Below the pieces are notes generated by a model, which made no database searches, was not told the origin of the DNA, and saw only the letters and a program-made list of their open reading frames with translations. A program made the translations under genes and the position numbers. A DNA stretch of 13,259 nucleotides from an uncultured Oscillospiraceae bacterium (GTDB lineage: Bacteria > Bacillota > Clostridia > UBA1212 > SIG427), in contig CABQMV010000052.1 in NCBI GenBank assembly GCA_902465325.1, positions 1-13,259 of the forward strand, given 5' to 3'. This document shows positions 6,739 to 13,259 of this stretch, one piece after another (positions within the stretch are counted from its first letter, which is position 1; every line of letters begins with the position of its first letter).

Positions 6739-7413
6739 TTATTTCATTTTTAGAATCCAATTTGACGTCCACTGGAGCAGCTGGTCTGAAAACACCGTCA
6801 ATTCCCGGTCCGAAAGGGCCTTACAATCCTGTAAATACCGCCTCGTTTCTGCCAGACATCTTTCCTCCGGCTCTAACAGAGGAAACAGCATACCCTGCTT
6901 TTTTATAAAGCTGCCTTTTTGCAGGTAAACAATTGCCTGAAGGGTAAACATTGCAGATTTATAGAGAGACTTTAAGATGTCCCCGTTTTTTTCATGTACT
7001 AGATTATGCACACAGGCGTGGTAGAGATTACAGCAGCCAGACCGGATAGCCCGTTTTACGTCATGTTCTGCAATAGTTTGCAGCAAATCCTCCAGGGAAC
7101 CTATAACAGGCACTGTATCGCAGCAAAACTGAAACAGCTCGGCCTTTTCCCAGGCCTCAAGCTCCCCTCTGCCCGACACAAATCCGCAAACCTTCTCTCT
7201 ATGGGGAAGGGTCTCCAGCAGTTCACTGTAGGTACACAGATCCTGACAGGAAACGGTATCTAAAATTAAAACGACATCAATATCGCTGTGAGCAGCAGCC
7301 TCTCCCCTGCCATAACTGCCCTGCAAGCCCAGAAACCAGATTCTGCCCAAGAATGTGTCCTTCACGGCCCCTGCGTAACAGCACATCCAATCTTCTATAT
7401 TAAACTTTGCCAT
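6739..7413 (-). CDS. Minimal nucleotidyltransferase-domain protein
   Basis: The 224-residue protein begins with a Pol-beta-type nucleotidyltransferase fold. The motif GSYGRGEAAAHSDIDV (32-47) supplies the GS loop and the two metal-binding aspartates (Asp44, Asp46) of the GSxxxG...DxD signature. A third acidic residue could be Asp99 in FCCDT. The C-terminal half (about 115-220) is predicted helical, with a Cys- and His-containing stretch, SGCCNLYHACVHN. It resembles the helical domain that follows the catalytic domain in kanamycin-nucleotidyltransferase-like or HEPN-associated proteins. It presumably transfers an NMP to a small molecule, protein or RNA, but the substrate is unknown. A good ribosome site (AAAGGTGG, 4 nt from the ATG) supports the start. 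It lies 87 bp after the acyl-CoA synthetase gene with a hairpin between them. Confidence 0.85.
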   Translation of the reverse strand: MAKFNIEDWMCCYAGAVKDTFLGRIWFLGLQGSYGRGEAAAHSDIDVVLILDTVSCQDLCTYSELLETLPHREKVCGFVSGRGELEAWEKAELFQFCCDTVPVIGSLEDLLQTIAEHDVKRAIRSGCCNLYHACVHNLVHEKNGDILKSLYKSAMFTLQAIVYLQKGSFIKKQGMLFPLLEPEERCLAETRRYLQDCKALSDRELTVFSDQLLQWTSNWILKMK

Positions 7414-7445
7414 AATACCACCTTTCTCATTTCATAATAATGAAT

Positions 7446-7476
7446 AGAAGGACATCTCTGCCTGAAATGTCCTTCT
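7446..7476 (-). terminator. Inverted repeat after the acyl-CoA synthetase gene, possible weak terminator
   Basis: A perfect 10-bp inverted repeat, AGAAGGACAT at 7446-7455 and ATGTCCTTCT at 7467-7476, has an 11-nt loop. It lies in the 87-bp gap between the synthetase stop and the nucleotidyltransferase start. On the minus strand it is followed by TATTCATTATTATG, which is T-rich but not a clean run. It may terminate weakly, stabilise the upstream mRNA end, or separate expression of the two genes. Confidence 0.5.
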
Positions 7477-7500
7477 CGTCTGTTTCTTTCAGCGGTCAGC

Positions 7501-9804
7501 TCAGCCGTTCTTCCGGATCTCAGCCCTTTTGATTTTACCGCTGATGGTTTTTGGAAGCTCCTCTGCAAACTCAACAATACGGGGGTACTTGTAGGGGGCC
7601 GTATGCTTCTTTACATAGGTCTGGATTTCCTTTTTCAGTTCATCTGACGGAAGCTTTCCCTTTACCAATACAATCGTCGCCTTTACAACCTGCCCTCTGA
7701 TCGGGTCTGGCGCTGCGGTGATCGCACATTCCAGTACATAGGGAAGCTCCATAATCACGCTTTCAATCTCAAAGGGGCCGATGCGGTAGCCAGAGGACTT
7801 AATAACATCGTCGACCCGTCCCACATACCAGATAAATCCATCCTCATCTCTCCAGGCAGTGTCTCCGGTATGATACAGGCCATCATGCCAGGCCTCTTTT
7901 GTCTTTTCCTGGTCTCTGTAATAGCCGCAGAACAAACCGCAGGGAACTTCACGGTCTGTGTGAATAACAATTTCACCGGTTTCCCCAACGCCTACCGGCT
8001 TCCCCTCCGCATCCACAATATCTACGTGGAACAGGGGATTGGGAACTCCCATAGAACCAGGCTTCGGCGTTATGCCTACAGGATTGTAAATAGCCAGCGT
8101 TGTTTCGGTCTGACCAAAGCCCTCCATCAGCTTAACTCCTGTAGCCTTCAGGAACTGCTGGTACACCTCCGGATTCAGAGCTTCCCCTGCTACGCAGGCG
8201 TACTCCAGAGAAGACAGATCATATTTGGATAAATCCTCTTTTATAAAAAATCGGAACATGGTTGGCGGCGCACAGAAGGTAGTGATATTAAACTCCTTAA
8301 ACATCGGCAAAATATCATGAGCATCAAATTTATCAAAGTCATACGTGAATACCGGCGCTTCGCACAGCCACTGTCCGTATAGCTTTCCCCAAAGTGCCTT
8401 GCCCCAGCCTGTATCGGAAATCGTAAAATGCAGCCCCTCCGGATTCACATTATGCCAGAATTTTGCAGTGGTAAAATGCCCCAGCGGATATTTGTGATTA
8501 TGGGCAGCAATTTTGGGATACCCTGTAGTACCGGAGGTAAAGAACATCAACATTAAATCTGATCCAAAGGCGCCCTCTTCTCTGGAAGGTCTTGGAAATA
8601 CATCAGAAAAGGTCTCCATCTCCTGGTTAAAATCGTGCCAGCCTTCTCTCTCCCCACCTACCAGCATTTTAACAGTCAGCTCCGGACAGCGGGCAGCCGC
8701 CAGATCCACCTGATGTGCAACATCCCCGTCGGCAGTCGCCACAATAGCCTTCACACCGGCTGCATTGAAGCGGTACTCAAAATCGTGCTCCACCAGCAGA
8801 TTGGTAGCCGGGATTACCACCGCCCCCAGCTTATGCAGCGCCAATATGGAAAACCAGAACTGATAGTGTCTTTTCAATACCAGCATGACCCGGTCGCCTT
8901 TCCGGATTCCAAGACTTTTAAAATAATTAGCGGTTTTGGAAGAATATCGGCTCATATCCCGGAAGGTAAAATTCCGCACCTGCTTCTCTCGGCTTACATG
9001 AAGCATAGCCGTCTTATCCGGACACTTTGCAGCCAGGCCGTCTACGATATCAAAGGCGAAATTAAAATCTTCTTCATTTTTAAAGCGGATTTTTTTCAAA
9101 ATACCGTTGTCGTCCAGTTCTGTATCAATAAATTTACTGAAAATGCCATCCGTAGATCTTACCCGCTGATTAATTTCCTCCTCTGTTCTTTTGGTTACAA
9201 AGGCTTCCTGACTGTCCGGGTACTCATAGGCTTTAAATTGGGGATGAAAAACAACCGCAATAAATTCGCAGGACTCTCCGCCTACAGCAATCATGCCGTG
9301 AGGTGTGCTGCTGTTATAATAAATAGAATCCCCCGGCCCCAGTACCTCTATATGTTCATCAATCTGTACCTTCAGCTTACCGCTTACAATAACGTCAAAT
9401 TCCTGTCCCTCATGGGTACTTAATTTAATGGGACGACTCTGCTCTTCCTCTACATAAGGAGCTCTTACATGAAAGGGCTCCGCCTGCTTGTTTTTAAACA
9501 TAGGGGCTAAATTATTATAGGAAAAACCTTTTCTTCTGGTAATTGGCAGGCCGCCGCCTTTGCGTGTTACAGAATATGAAGTCAGGGTAGGACTGGAGCC
9601 CTTTAAAATATCCGTTACATCCACCTGAAAATTCTGAGCACATTTGTAAATAAAGGTAAAGGAAAAGTCCATCTTCCCATCCTCCAGAGCCTGATAGTCC
9701 GACAAGGTTACATTTGTTCTCTTGGCCATATCTTCCTGGGTAATATCCATGATCTCCCTGAGAGTTTTAATTCTGCCTCCGACCTCTTTCAGCATGTCTT
9801 CCAT
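7501..9804 (-). CDS. XRE-cupin-acyl-CoA synthetase fusion (medium-chain type AMP-forming ligase)
   Basis: The 767-residue protein has three parts. An XRE helix-turn-helix covers about 8-68 (ITQEDMAKRTNVTLSDYQALEDGK). A cupin covers about 125-190 (HEGQEFDVIVSG...GPGDSIYYNSSTPHG) with candidate ligands His131, Glu135 and His169. An AMP-forming ligase fills 235-767. Ligase motifs are FFTSGTTGYPK (421-431), SDTGWGKALWG (463-473, typical of medium-chain/ACSM acyl-CoA synthetases), EGFGQTETT (561-569), HTGDT (645-649), GRVDDVIKSSGYRIGP (662-677) and PKTISGKIKR (751-760, catalytic Lys757). It should activate a short or branched carboxylic acid to its CoA thioester. The N-terminal part looks like a ligand-sensing transcription factor, so the protein may be both enzyme and regulator. 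It starts at 9804 with an AAGGAAGG site 7 nt upstream. A T-box with an ATC specifier precedes it, suggesting a link to isoleucine supply. Family is certain; substrate is inferred. Confidence 0.93.
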   Translation of the reverse strand: MEDMLKEVGGRIKTLREIMDITQEDMAKRTNVTLSDYQALEDGKMDFSFTFIYKCAQNFQVDVTDILKGSSPTLTSYSVTRKGGGLPITRRKGFSYNNLAPMFKNKQAEPFHVRAPYVEEEQSRPIKLSTHEGQEFDVIVSGKLKVQIDEHIEVLGPGDSIYYNSSTPHGMIAVGGESCEFIAVVFHPQFKAYEYPDSQEAFVTKRTEEEINQRVRSTDGIFSKFIDTELDDNGILKKIRFKNEEDFNFAFDIVDGLAAKCPDKTAMLHVSREKQVRNFTFRDMSRYSSKTANYFKSLGIRKGDRVMLVLKRHYQFWFSILALHKLGAVVIPATNLLVEHDFEYRFNAAGVKAIVATADGDVAHQVDLAAARCPELTVKMLVGGEREGWHDFNQEMETFSDVFPRPSREEGAFGSDLMLMFFTSGTTGYPKIAAHNHKYPLGHFTTAKFWHNVNPEGLHFTISDTGWGKALWGKLYGQWLCEAPVFTYDFDKFDAHDILPMFKEFNITTFCAPPTMFRFFIKEDLSKYDLSSLEYACVAGEALNPEVYQQFLKATGVKLMEGFGQTETTLAIYNPVGITPKPGSMGVPNPLFHVDIVDAEGKPVGVGETGEIVIHTDREVPCGLFCGYYRDQEKTKEAWHDGLYHTGDTAWRDEDGFIWYVGRVDDVIKSSGYRIGPFEIESVIMELPYVLECAITAAPDPIRGQVVKATIVLVKGKLPSDELKKEIQTYVKKHTAPYKYPRIVEFAEELPKTISGKIKRAEIRKNG

Positions 9805-9823
9805 TTTTCTACCTTCCTTTCCT

Positions 9824-9864
9824 ATAAAAAAAATAAAACCCGTCTCAAATTTCTTGAGACGGGT
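9824..9864 (-). terminator. T-box terminator hairpin
   Basis: A perfect 11-bp stem, ACCCGTCTCAA (RNA 5' arm, 9864-9854) with TTGAGACGGGT (9848-9838), has a 5-nt loop. A run, TTTTATTTTTTT, follows at 9837-9826. It stands directly 3' of the T-box sequence and 20 bp before the synthetase start codon. It is the default OFF structure of the riboswitch. Confidence 0.95.
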
Positions 9865-10071
9865 AACCCCGCTGTACCACTCGCAGACTCCATCAAGTCC
9901 TCTGCCTTAACGCGGCAGGCAACGGGAAAGCTTACTTTGAAACATTTCTGCCTTCCGGCTCAGAAGTGATAGGTATTCTTTGAATCTCCGCTGCCGGCTC
10001 GCACCATCCGCCGACTCTCTGAAAACTTATGACTCATACCGTCTTCGTCACAGCCATTGATATAATGTTTA
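9824..10071 (-). promoter_or_regulatory. T-box riboswitch, specifier ATC (Ile), upstream of the acyl-CoA synthetase
   Basis: Read on the minus strand, Stem I has base helix GGCT (10055-10052) with AGCC (9960-9957), a GA-rich kink, then GAAG (10046-10043) with CTTC (9966-9963). Above the specifier loop GGTAT (10040-10036) pairs with ATACC (9976-9972). The loop's 3' strand is TATCA (9971-9967): specifier ATC at 9970-9968 followed by the conserved A. This aligns with the glyQ T-box pattern XXX-A-4nt-TGAGC. The conserved AGAGAG and ATGGTG elements are present (10020-10015, 10007-10002). A Stem III-like hairpin CTGCC...GGCAG is followed by the T-box GAGTGGTACAGCGGGG, with TGGT at 9879-9876 to pair with ACCA of uncharged tRNA. 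When charged tRNA-Ile is scarce, the terminator should be prevented and the synthetase expressed. Confidence 0.93.
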
Positions 10072-10077
10072 TAATAC

Positions 10078-10107
10078 ATTATACTACAGTAAGATTTTCC
10101 CTGTCAA
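10078..10107 (-). promoter_or_regulatory. Promoter of the T-box / acyl-CoA synthetase transcript
   Basis: TTGACA (10107-10102) and TATAAT (10083-10078) both match consensus, with an 18-bp spacer. Transcription would start near 10071, just upstream of T-box Stem I. A TTTACAC-type motif (10111-10120) abuts the -35 box, suggesting that a DNA-binding regulator also controls this promoter. Confidence 0.85.
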
Positions 10108-10110
10108 CTA

Positions 10111-10311
10111 TTTTTACACTTTCGTACCAAAGACTTTTTCCCTGTAGTTCACACTCAAAAATATCAAAATACAAATAACGAGTGTAAATTTTACACTTAT
10201 TATTTCTTAAAAAATAAAATCGAGTGTAAAAACAGCCATATTTTCTCTGCCATCGCCTATTTTTACACGCATTATCTGGAAATCCGCAAAAAAATATTAA
10301 AATTTCACACT
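10111..10311. repeat. Cluster of TTTACAC/GTGTAAA motifs, candidate operator array
   Basis: Seven copies of an 8-bp motif, TTTACACT or its complement, occur within 200 bp of AT-rich intergenic DNA. They are TTTTACACT (10112-10120), TTCACACT (10148-10155), AGTGTAAA (10181-10188), TTTACACT (10190-10197), AGTGTAAA (10223-10230), TTTTACACG (10261-10269) and TTTCACACT (10303-10311). Sites are about 33-42 bp apart when the central pair counts as one. Two sites share a longer context, CGAGTGTAAA. The cluster ends beside the -35 box of the synthetase promoter. The binding protein is unknown; the XRE domain of the synthetase fusion is one candidate. I see no ORF or RNA gene in the 10108-10370 stretch. 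Confidence 0.6.
10181..10197. promoter_or_regulatory. Perfect 17-bp palindrome AGTGTAAA-T-TTTACACT
   Basis: Two facing copies of the repeated motif form an exact inverted repeat with a 1-bp centre, the usual shape of a site for a homodimeric repressor or activator. It lies about 75 bp upstream of the -35 box of the synthetase promoter and is the strongest element of the motif cluster. Confidence 0.6.
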
Positions 10312-10370
10312 AAAACTTCTCAAAAAACAGATTATAGGTATAAAACTTGCTGTGCTTGCATTGCTCTAGT

Positions 10371-10408
10371 CAAATAAAACTGCTGGACGAAGACCCGTCT
10401 GGCAGTTT
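10371..10408 (-). terminator. Intrinsic terminator after the acidic membrane protein gene
   Basis: In RNA sense AAACTGC (10408-10402) pairs with GCAGTTT (10383-10377). Inside this, after a CA/CA internal loop, GACG (10399-10396) pairs with CGTC (10389-10386) around a 6-nt loop. TTTTATTTG follows on the 3' side. It sits 18 bp beyond the stop codon at 10426 and closes the ABC exporter transcription unit. Confidence 0.8.
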
Positions 10409-10425
10409 GTCTTTCTCACGCGGTA

Positions 10426-11766
10426 TTACCGTTTCTTTCTTCCGAAAAAATTTTCTCCGGCTTTTTCTTTTTTAAAAGCGTACAAATCGTCTATCTTTTT
10501 TGAATCCACCTTGACTTTTCCTTTTTGTATGGCCACAGGGGTCTCCATTAAGTCGCTGTCTGGAATATAGTCAAAATCATCTTCTGTATCCGGCACGGAT
10601 TCAAATACAACACTGGTATTTCTGCGGCCCCGTGTCCCGAAATCTGCATCAAAAGCATCCTCATCGTCAAAAAGACTGCGCCTTGCCTCTGCTTCCTCCG
10701 GCGGAATGCTCTCCTTCTCAGGCTCCTGACTGACGGCACCTACTTCCTGAAGCACAGCCGCAAGCTCCTCATCATCCTCTCCGGCTGTCTCCAAGGAGCT
10801 CCCTCTCTCGTGGCCCTCCGACACAGAGGCCTCGGTCTCATCCGGTTCCCGGGACGGATCTTCCTCTTCCGATACAGCTTCCACCTGTACCGTTTCTTCC
10901 TCCTGTTCCGATGCCTCAGCTATATCCTCCGGCACTGCAGCGGGCGCCGTTTCTTCCAAAGCATCCTCCTCTGCCGCCTCCTGGACCTGTACGATTTCAG
11001 AGGTCATTGCCACAACAGCTTCCTGCGCCTCCAGCTTTTCTTCGGCCGCATCTTCCGGCTTCTGCCGTCCCCCTGCCTCGGCAAGCTCTATTTCACCCAG
11101 CTTTTTTGAAAATAAATTCTCAAAAAGATCCTCCGCATCCTTTCGGCCGGCAGTCTCCTCCTTCAAATCATTTAATTTAATATTCAGAAAGCTGTCTGTC
11201 TCCGGCTCTTCGTCGCCGTCTGTCTCAGGGCTCTCCTGCACATTCTCTCTTTCCGCAGGCTCCGGAGCTTCCTCAGAGGGAGCTTCCTGTCCACGTGTAA
11301 AGGCCGGGGATTCCGTTTCCTCGGCTTCGTCAGGCAGTTCCACAGGAACCGTCCCGTTTTCTTTCCCAAAAACATCAGAAGCTTCCTCCTGAACGTCCTT
11401 TTCATGGCTTTTCTCCTCCAAAACAGTGTGAAGCCCCTGACTGGCTTCTTTTCTGCCCGAGGTAAAATGCGTCCGGCGTTTAAACAGCTCCCCATCTTCT
11501 ATCTCTTTTTCAAAGCTCGGAAGCTTGGCCTTCCTGCCCTCTGCGTAAGATTGGAACAAATCTTCCTTTTTTCTCCTGGTCTGCAGCTTATCTATAATAA
11601 GTTCAATCAAAACACCCAAAATAAAATAAACAACAATCAGAACAAGCAAAGAGATAAAGAAGCTGAATTTCAACGTCAATTTCAGGGCGGCCGCCATTAA
11701 AATCAAAGCAACAGCAGCGGGCAGATTCGTTAGTATAATGTTTTTTCCATTTGATCTCTTGGCCAT
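10426..11766 (-). CDS. Unrecognised membrane-anchored acidic protein
   Basis: I do not recognise a family. The 446-residue product starts with a short basic segment (MAKRSNGKN), then two hydrophobic stretches at about 11-31 and 35-58, predicting a membrane hairpin. A basic stop-transfer-like patch, QTRRKKEDLF, follows. From about 85 to 400 the chain is dominated by Glu, Asp, Ala, Pro and Ser and looks intrinsically disordered. The last 40 residues switch to basic (QKGKVKVDSKKIDDLYAFKK, ending FFGRKKR). By the positive-inside rule, both the N-terminus and the long tail are probably cytoplasmic. Start support is modest (GGAG about 11 nt upstream). It begins 30 bp after the ABC exporter stop, so the two are probably co-transcribed, and it is followed by a clear terminator. 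A scaffold or cell-envelope role is conceivable but unsupported. Confidence 0.8.
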   Translation of the reverse strand: MAKRSNGKNIILTNLPAAVALILMAAALKLTLKFSFFISLLVLIVVYFILGVLIELIIDKLQTRRKKEDLFQSYAEGRKAKLPSFEKEIEDGELFKRRTHFTSGRKEASQGLHTVLEEKSHEKDVQEEASDVFGKENGTVPVELPDEAEETESPAFTRGQEAPSEEAPEPAERENVQESPETDGDEEPETDSFLNIKLNDLKEETAGRKDAEDLFENLFSKKLGEIELAEAGGRQKPEDAAEEKLEAQEAVVAMTSEIVQVQEAAEEDALEETAPAAVPEDIAEASEQEEETVQVEAVSEEEDPSREPDETEASVSEGHERGSSLETAGEDDEELAAVLQEVGAVSQEPEKESIPPEEAEARRSLFDDEDAFDADFGTRGRRNTSVVFESVPDTEDDFDYIPDSDLMETPVAIQKGKVKVDSKKIDDLYAFKKEKAGENFFGRKKR

Positions 11767-11796
11767 TGCTAAATCATCTCCAACGTGTGAAGTATA

Positions 11797-13259
11797 TCAT
11801 TTCTTCTTAATTTCGTCAATGAACTGGGCATCGGTGGTACTCACATCTCCCAGCAATCTTGTCATATTCAGCTGTGCCATAACCAGCTCATAATAGATCC
11901 CTTTCTTATCAATCAATTCATTGTGCGTTCCCACCTCGGCCACTCTCCCATGGTCAAGCACCACCAGACGGTCAGCATTTTTCAGTGTAGACAGCCTGTG
12001 GGCGATGGCAAAGGTCGTCCGGCCTTTGATCAGCCGCTGAAGAGCAGTCTGAATAGCCAGCTCATTTTCTGTATCCAAAGAAGACGTGGCCTCATCCAGA
12101 ATCAGTATTCTCGGATCGCATATAATAGCTCGGGCAATGGCAATTCTCTGCTTTTCTCCTCCCGAAAGCCTCTGCCCCCGTTCGCCGATCTGAGTTTCAT
12201 AGCCGTCCGGAAAGCTGGTAATAAAGCTATGAGCATTGGCTACCTTGCAGGCCTCTATAATCTCTTCTCTTGTGGCATCCGGTTTTGAATACCGGATATT
12301 CTCCAAAATTGTACCGGCAAAAAGATACGTTTCCTGAAGAACAACGCCAAGCTGGCTGTGAAATTTTTCCTGAGAAATCTCCTTTATATTCACGCCGTCA
12401 ATATAGAGGGCCCCTGCATCCACATCATAAAACCGCATCAGCAAATTGGTCAGCGTACTCTTTCCCGAACCGGAATGGCCTACCAGGCCAATCATCTCTC
12501 CCGGCTTTACATCAATGCTGATATCTTCCGCCACCGGCTCATAGGATTTATAGCCGAACGTCACGTTATCAAATTTCACGGCGCCCTTAATTTCCAGCGC
12601 CACCGGTGTTTCGCTGTCCACAACATCCGGTTTCTGGTCCAGCACATCAAACACCCGGGCCGCAGCGGCTACTGTATTAGCAAAGTTTCTGGGCAGATTA
12701 ATCATATACATAATCGGGTCATATATATACCCCGCATACATAGTAAAGGCGGTCAGCTCTCCTATAGACATGGTTCCGTTAATAACCGCATAACCACCGA
12801 TAAGCGCCACACAGAAATAGGTGAAATTTCTGAGCAGACCAATAAGCGGCTGAAAAGTAGCCCAGAAATATTCATTTTTAATAGTCTTATCCCGGTACTG
12901 TCCGCTGACATGAGAAAAGCGCTGTACTTCCTTGTCTTCTGTGCCAAAGGACTTTACCACCCGAATCCCGCTGAACACGTCCTGAAGGATGGAGTTGCTC
13001 TTAGCAGACAGACGCCGGAGCTTCCGGTATATATTATGAATCCGGTGCCAGAACAGGCGAATACAGATTACAATCACCGGCGCCGGTATAATAGAAATAA
13101 GAGAAAGCTGCCAGTTCATAGAAAACATAAGAACACCAGCAAAGAGCAATACCGCCACCTGATTGATACAGGTTACCGCCTCCGTCTGTATAAAGGACTG
13201 AATCTGAGAGGTATCCGACGTCACCCGGTTCATCAGCGCGCACACCAGCGTCGCCTCTC
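11797..13259 (-). CDS. ABC exporter half-transporter (membrane plus ATPase), 5' end outside the window
   Basis: This is an MsbA/LmrA-like ABC exporter with fused transmembrane and nucleotide-binding domains. The frame is open to the window edge, upstream of a GTG at 13245, and the residues before it (EATLVCALMNRVTSDT) match the usual cytoplasmic loop of the exporter fold. The N-terminal helices are therefore missing. Numbering from 13245: Walker A GHSGSGKS (256-263), Q-loop Gln304, signature LSGGEKQR (360-367), Walker B ILILDE (380-385) and H-loop His416 in AHRLST. All catalytic residues are intact. Four hydrophobic segments remain between about 25 and 190. After the normal end (YYELVMAQ) about 24 extra residues follow, ending FIDEIKKK. 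It probably works as a homodimer or with a partner half-transporter encoded upstream; the substrate cannot be read from sequence. Confidence 0.95.
   Translation of the reverse strand, partial: EATLVCALMNRVTSDTSQIQSFIQTEAVTCINQVAVLLFAGVLMFSMNWQLSLISIIPAPVIVICIRLFWHRIHNIYRKLRRLSAKSNSILQDVFSGIRVVKSFGTEDKEVQRFSHVSGQYRDKTIKNEYFWATFQPLIGLLRNFTYFCVALIGGYAVINGTMSIGELTAFTMYAGYIYDPIMYMINLPRNFANTVAAAARVFDVLDQKPDVVDSETPVALEIKGAVKFDNVTFGYKSYEPVAEDISIDVKPGEMIGLVGHSGSGKSTLTNLLMRFYDVDAGALYIDGVNIKEISQEKFHSQLGVVLQETYLFAGTILENIRYSKPDATREEIIEACKVANAHSFITSFPDGYETQIGERGQRLSGGEKQRIAIARAIICDPRILILDEATSSLDTENELAIQTALQRLIKGRTTFAIAHRLSTLKNADRLVVLDHGRVAEVGTHNELIDKKGIYYELVMAQLNMTRLLGDVSTTDAQFIDEIKKK

Noticed and set aside
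6739..7413. MNT-HEPN toxin-antitoxin module
   Set aside because: The protein carries a nucleotidyltransferase motif and a helical C-terminus in one chain. There is no separate HEPN partner ORF beside it and no clear RX4-6H motif.
9967..9972. Tyr specifier (TAT) for the T-box instead of Ile (ATC)
   Set aside because: It is tempting because of the nearby aromatic operon. However, the base directly after the specifier should be a conserved purine, and the spacing to CTTC-TGAGC fixes the codon as ATC followed by A; with TAT the next base would be C.
10111..10311. Replication-origin iterons or CRISPR repeats
   Set aside because: The motif is only 8 bp, occurs in both orientations with variable spacing, and there is no Rep, DnaA-box or Cas context; an operator array is more likely.
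1..13259. Insertion sequences, tRNA/rRNA genes or prophage genes
   Set aside because: No transposase, integrase or phage-like ORF, no tRNA-like cloverleaf and no rRNA sequence was seen; the region reads as a stable metabolic locus.

Overview
The window looks like a chromosomal segment of a Gram-positive anaerobe, most likely a clostridium of the Lachnospiraceae type. This is an inference from the gene families, AGGAGG-type ribosome binding sites, a T-box leader, consensus SigA-like promoters and the aroF-tyrA-aroB-aroA-aroC order. No rRNA or other taxonomic marker is present. Every supported gene lies on the minus strand, so the window reads from high to low coordinates. Both ends cut through genes.

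Right end (13259 to 10371): the C-terminal part of an ABC exporter half-transporter is followed 30 bp later by an unrecognised protein with two predicted membrane helices and a very acidic tail. A hairpin terminator closes this unit.

Middle (10370 to 6646): an AT-rich intergenic stretch carries a cluster of TTTACAC-type motifs, including a perfect 17-bp palindrome. Next come a promoter and a full T-box riboswitch whose specifier codon reads ATC (Ile). It controls a 767-residue XRE-cupin-acyl-CoA synthetase fusion. A minimal nucleotidyltransferase follows, then its neighbour at 5233-6645, a MATE transporter with its own promoter.

Left end (5216 to 1): a shikimate/aromatic amino acid operon, aroF (DAHP synthase), tyrA, aroB, aroA and aroC. 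Its genes overlap by 4 to 20 bp, implying translational coupling. It starts from a near-perfect promoter, TTGACA-17-TATGAT. Between promoter and aroF lies an unannotated 26-codon ORF with 6 Phe and 5 Tyr codons, then an intrinsic terminator. This is a classical ribosome-mediated attenuator for the pathway's own end products. The leader ATG is only about 3 nt from the predicted transcription start, so the leader peptide is probably translated leaderless.

Two points need attention. aroA has no in-frame start codon at its proper N-terminus: the ATG overlapping the aroB stop is one base out of frame, and the next in-frame ATG would remove the catalytic PSKS...R motif. aroA also seems to lack about 20-28 residues found in relatives. 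The gene may be damaged, misassembled, or expressed in an unusual way.

The window thus holds two separate amino-acid-sensing RNA switches: a Phe/Tyr attenuator on aromatic biosynthesis, and an Ile T-box on an acyl-CoA synthetase. The second suggests a salvage route in which 2-methylbutyrate or a similar acid is activated to make isoleucine.
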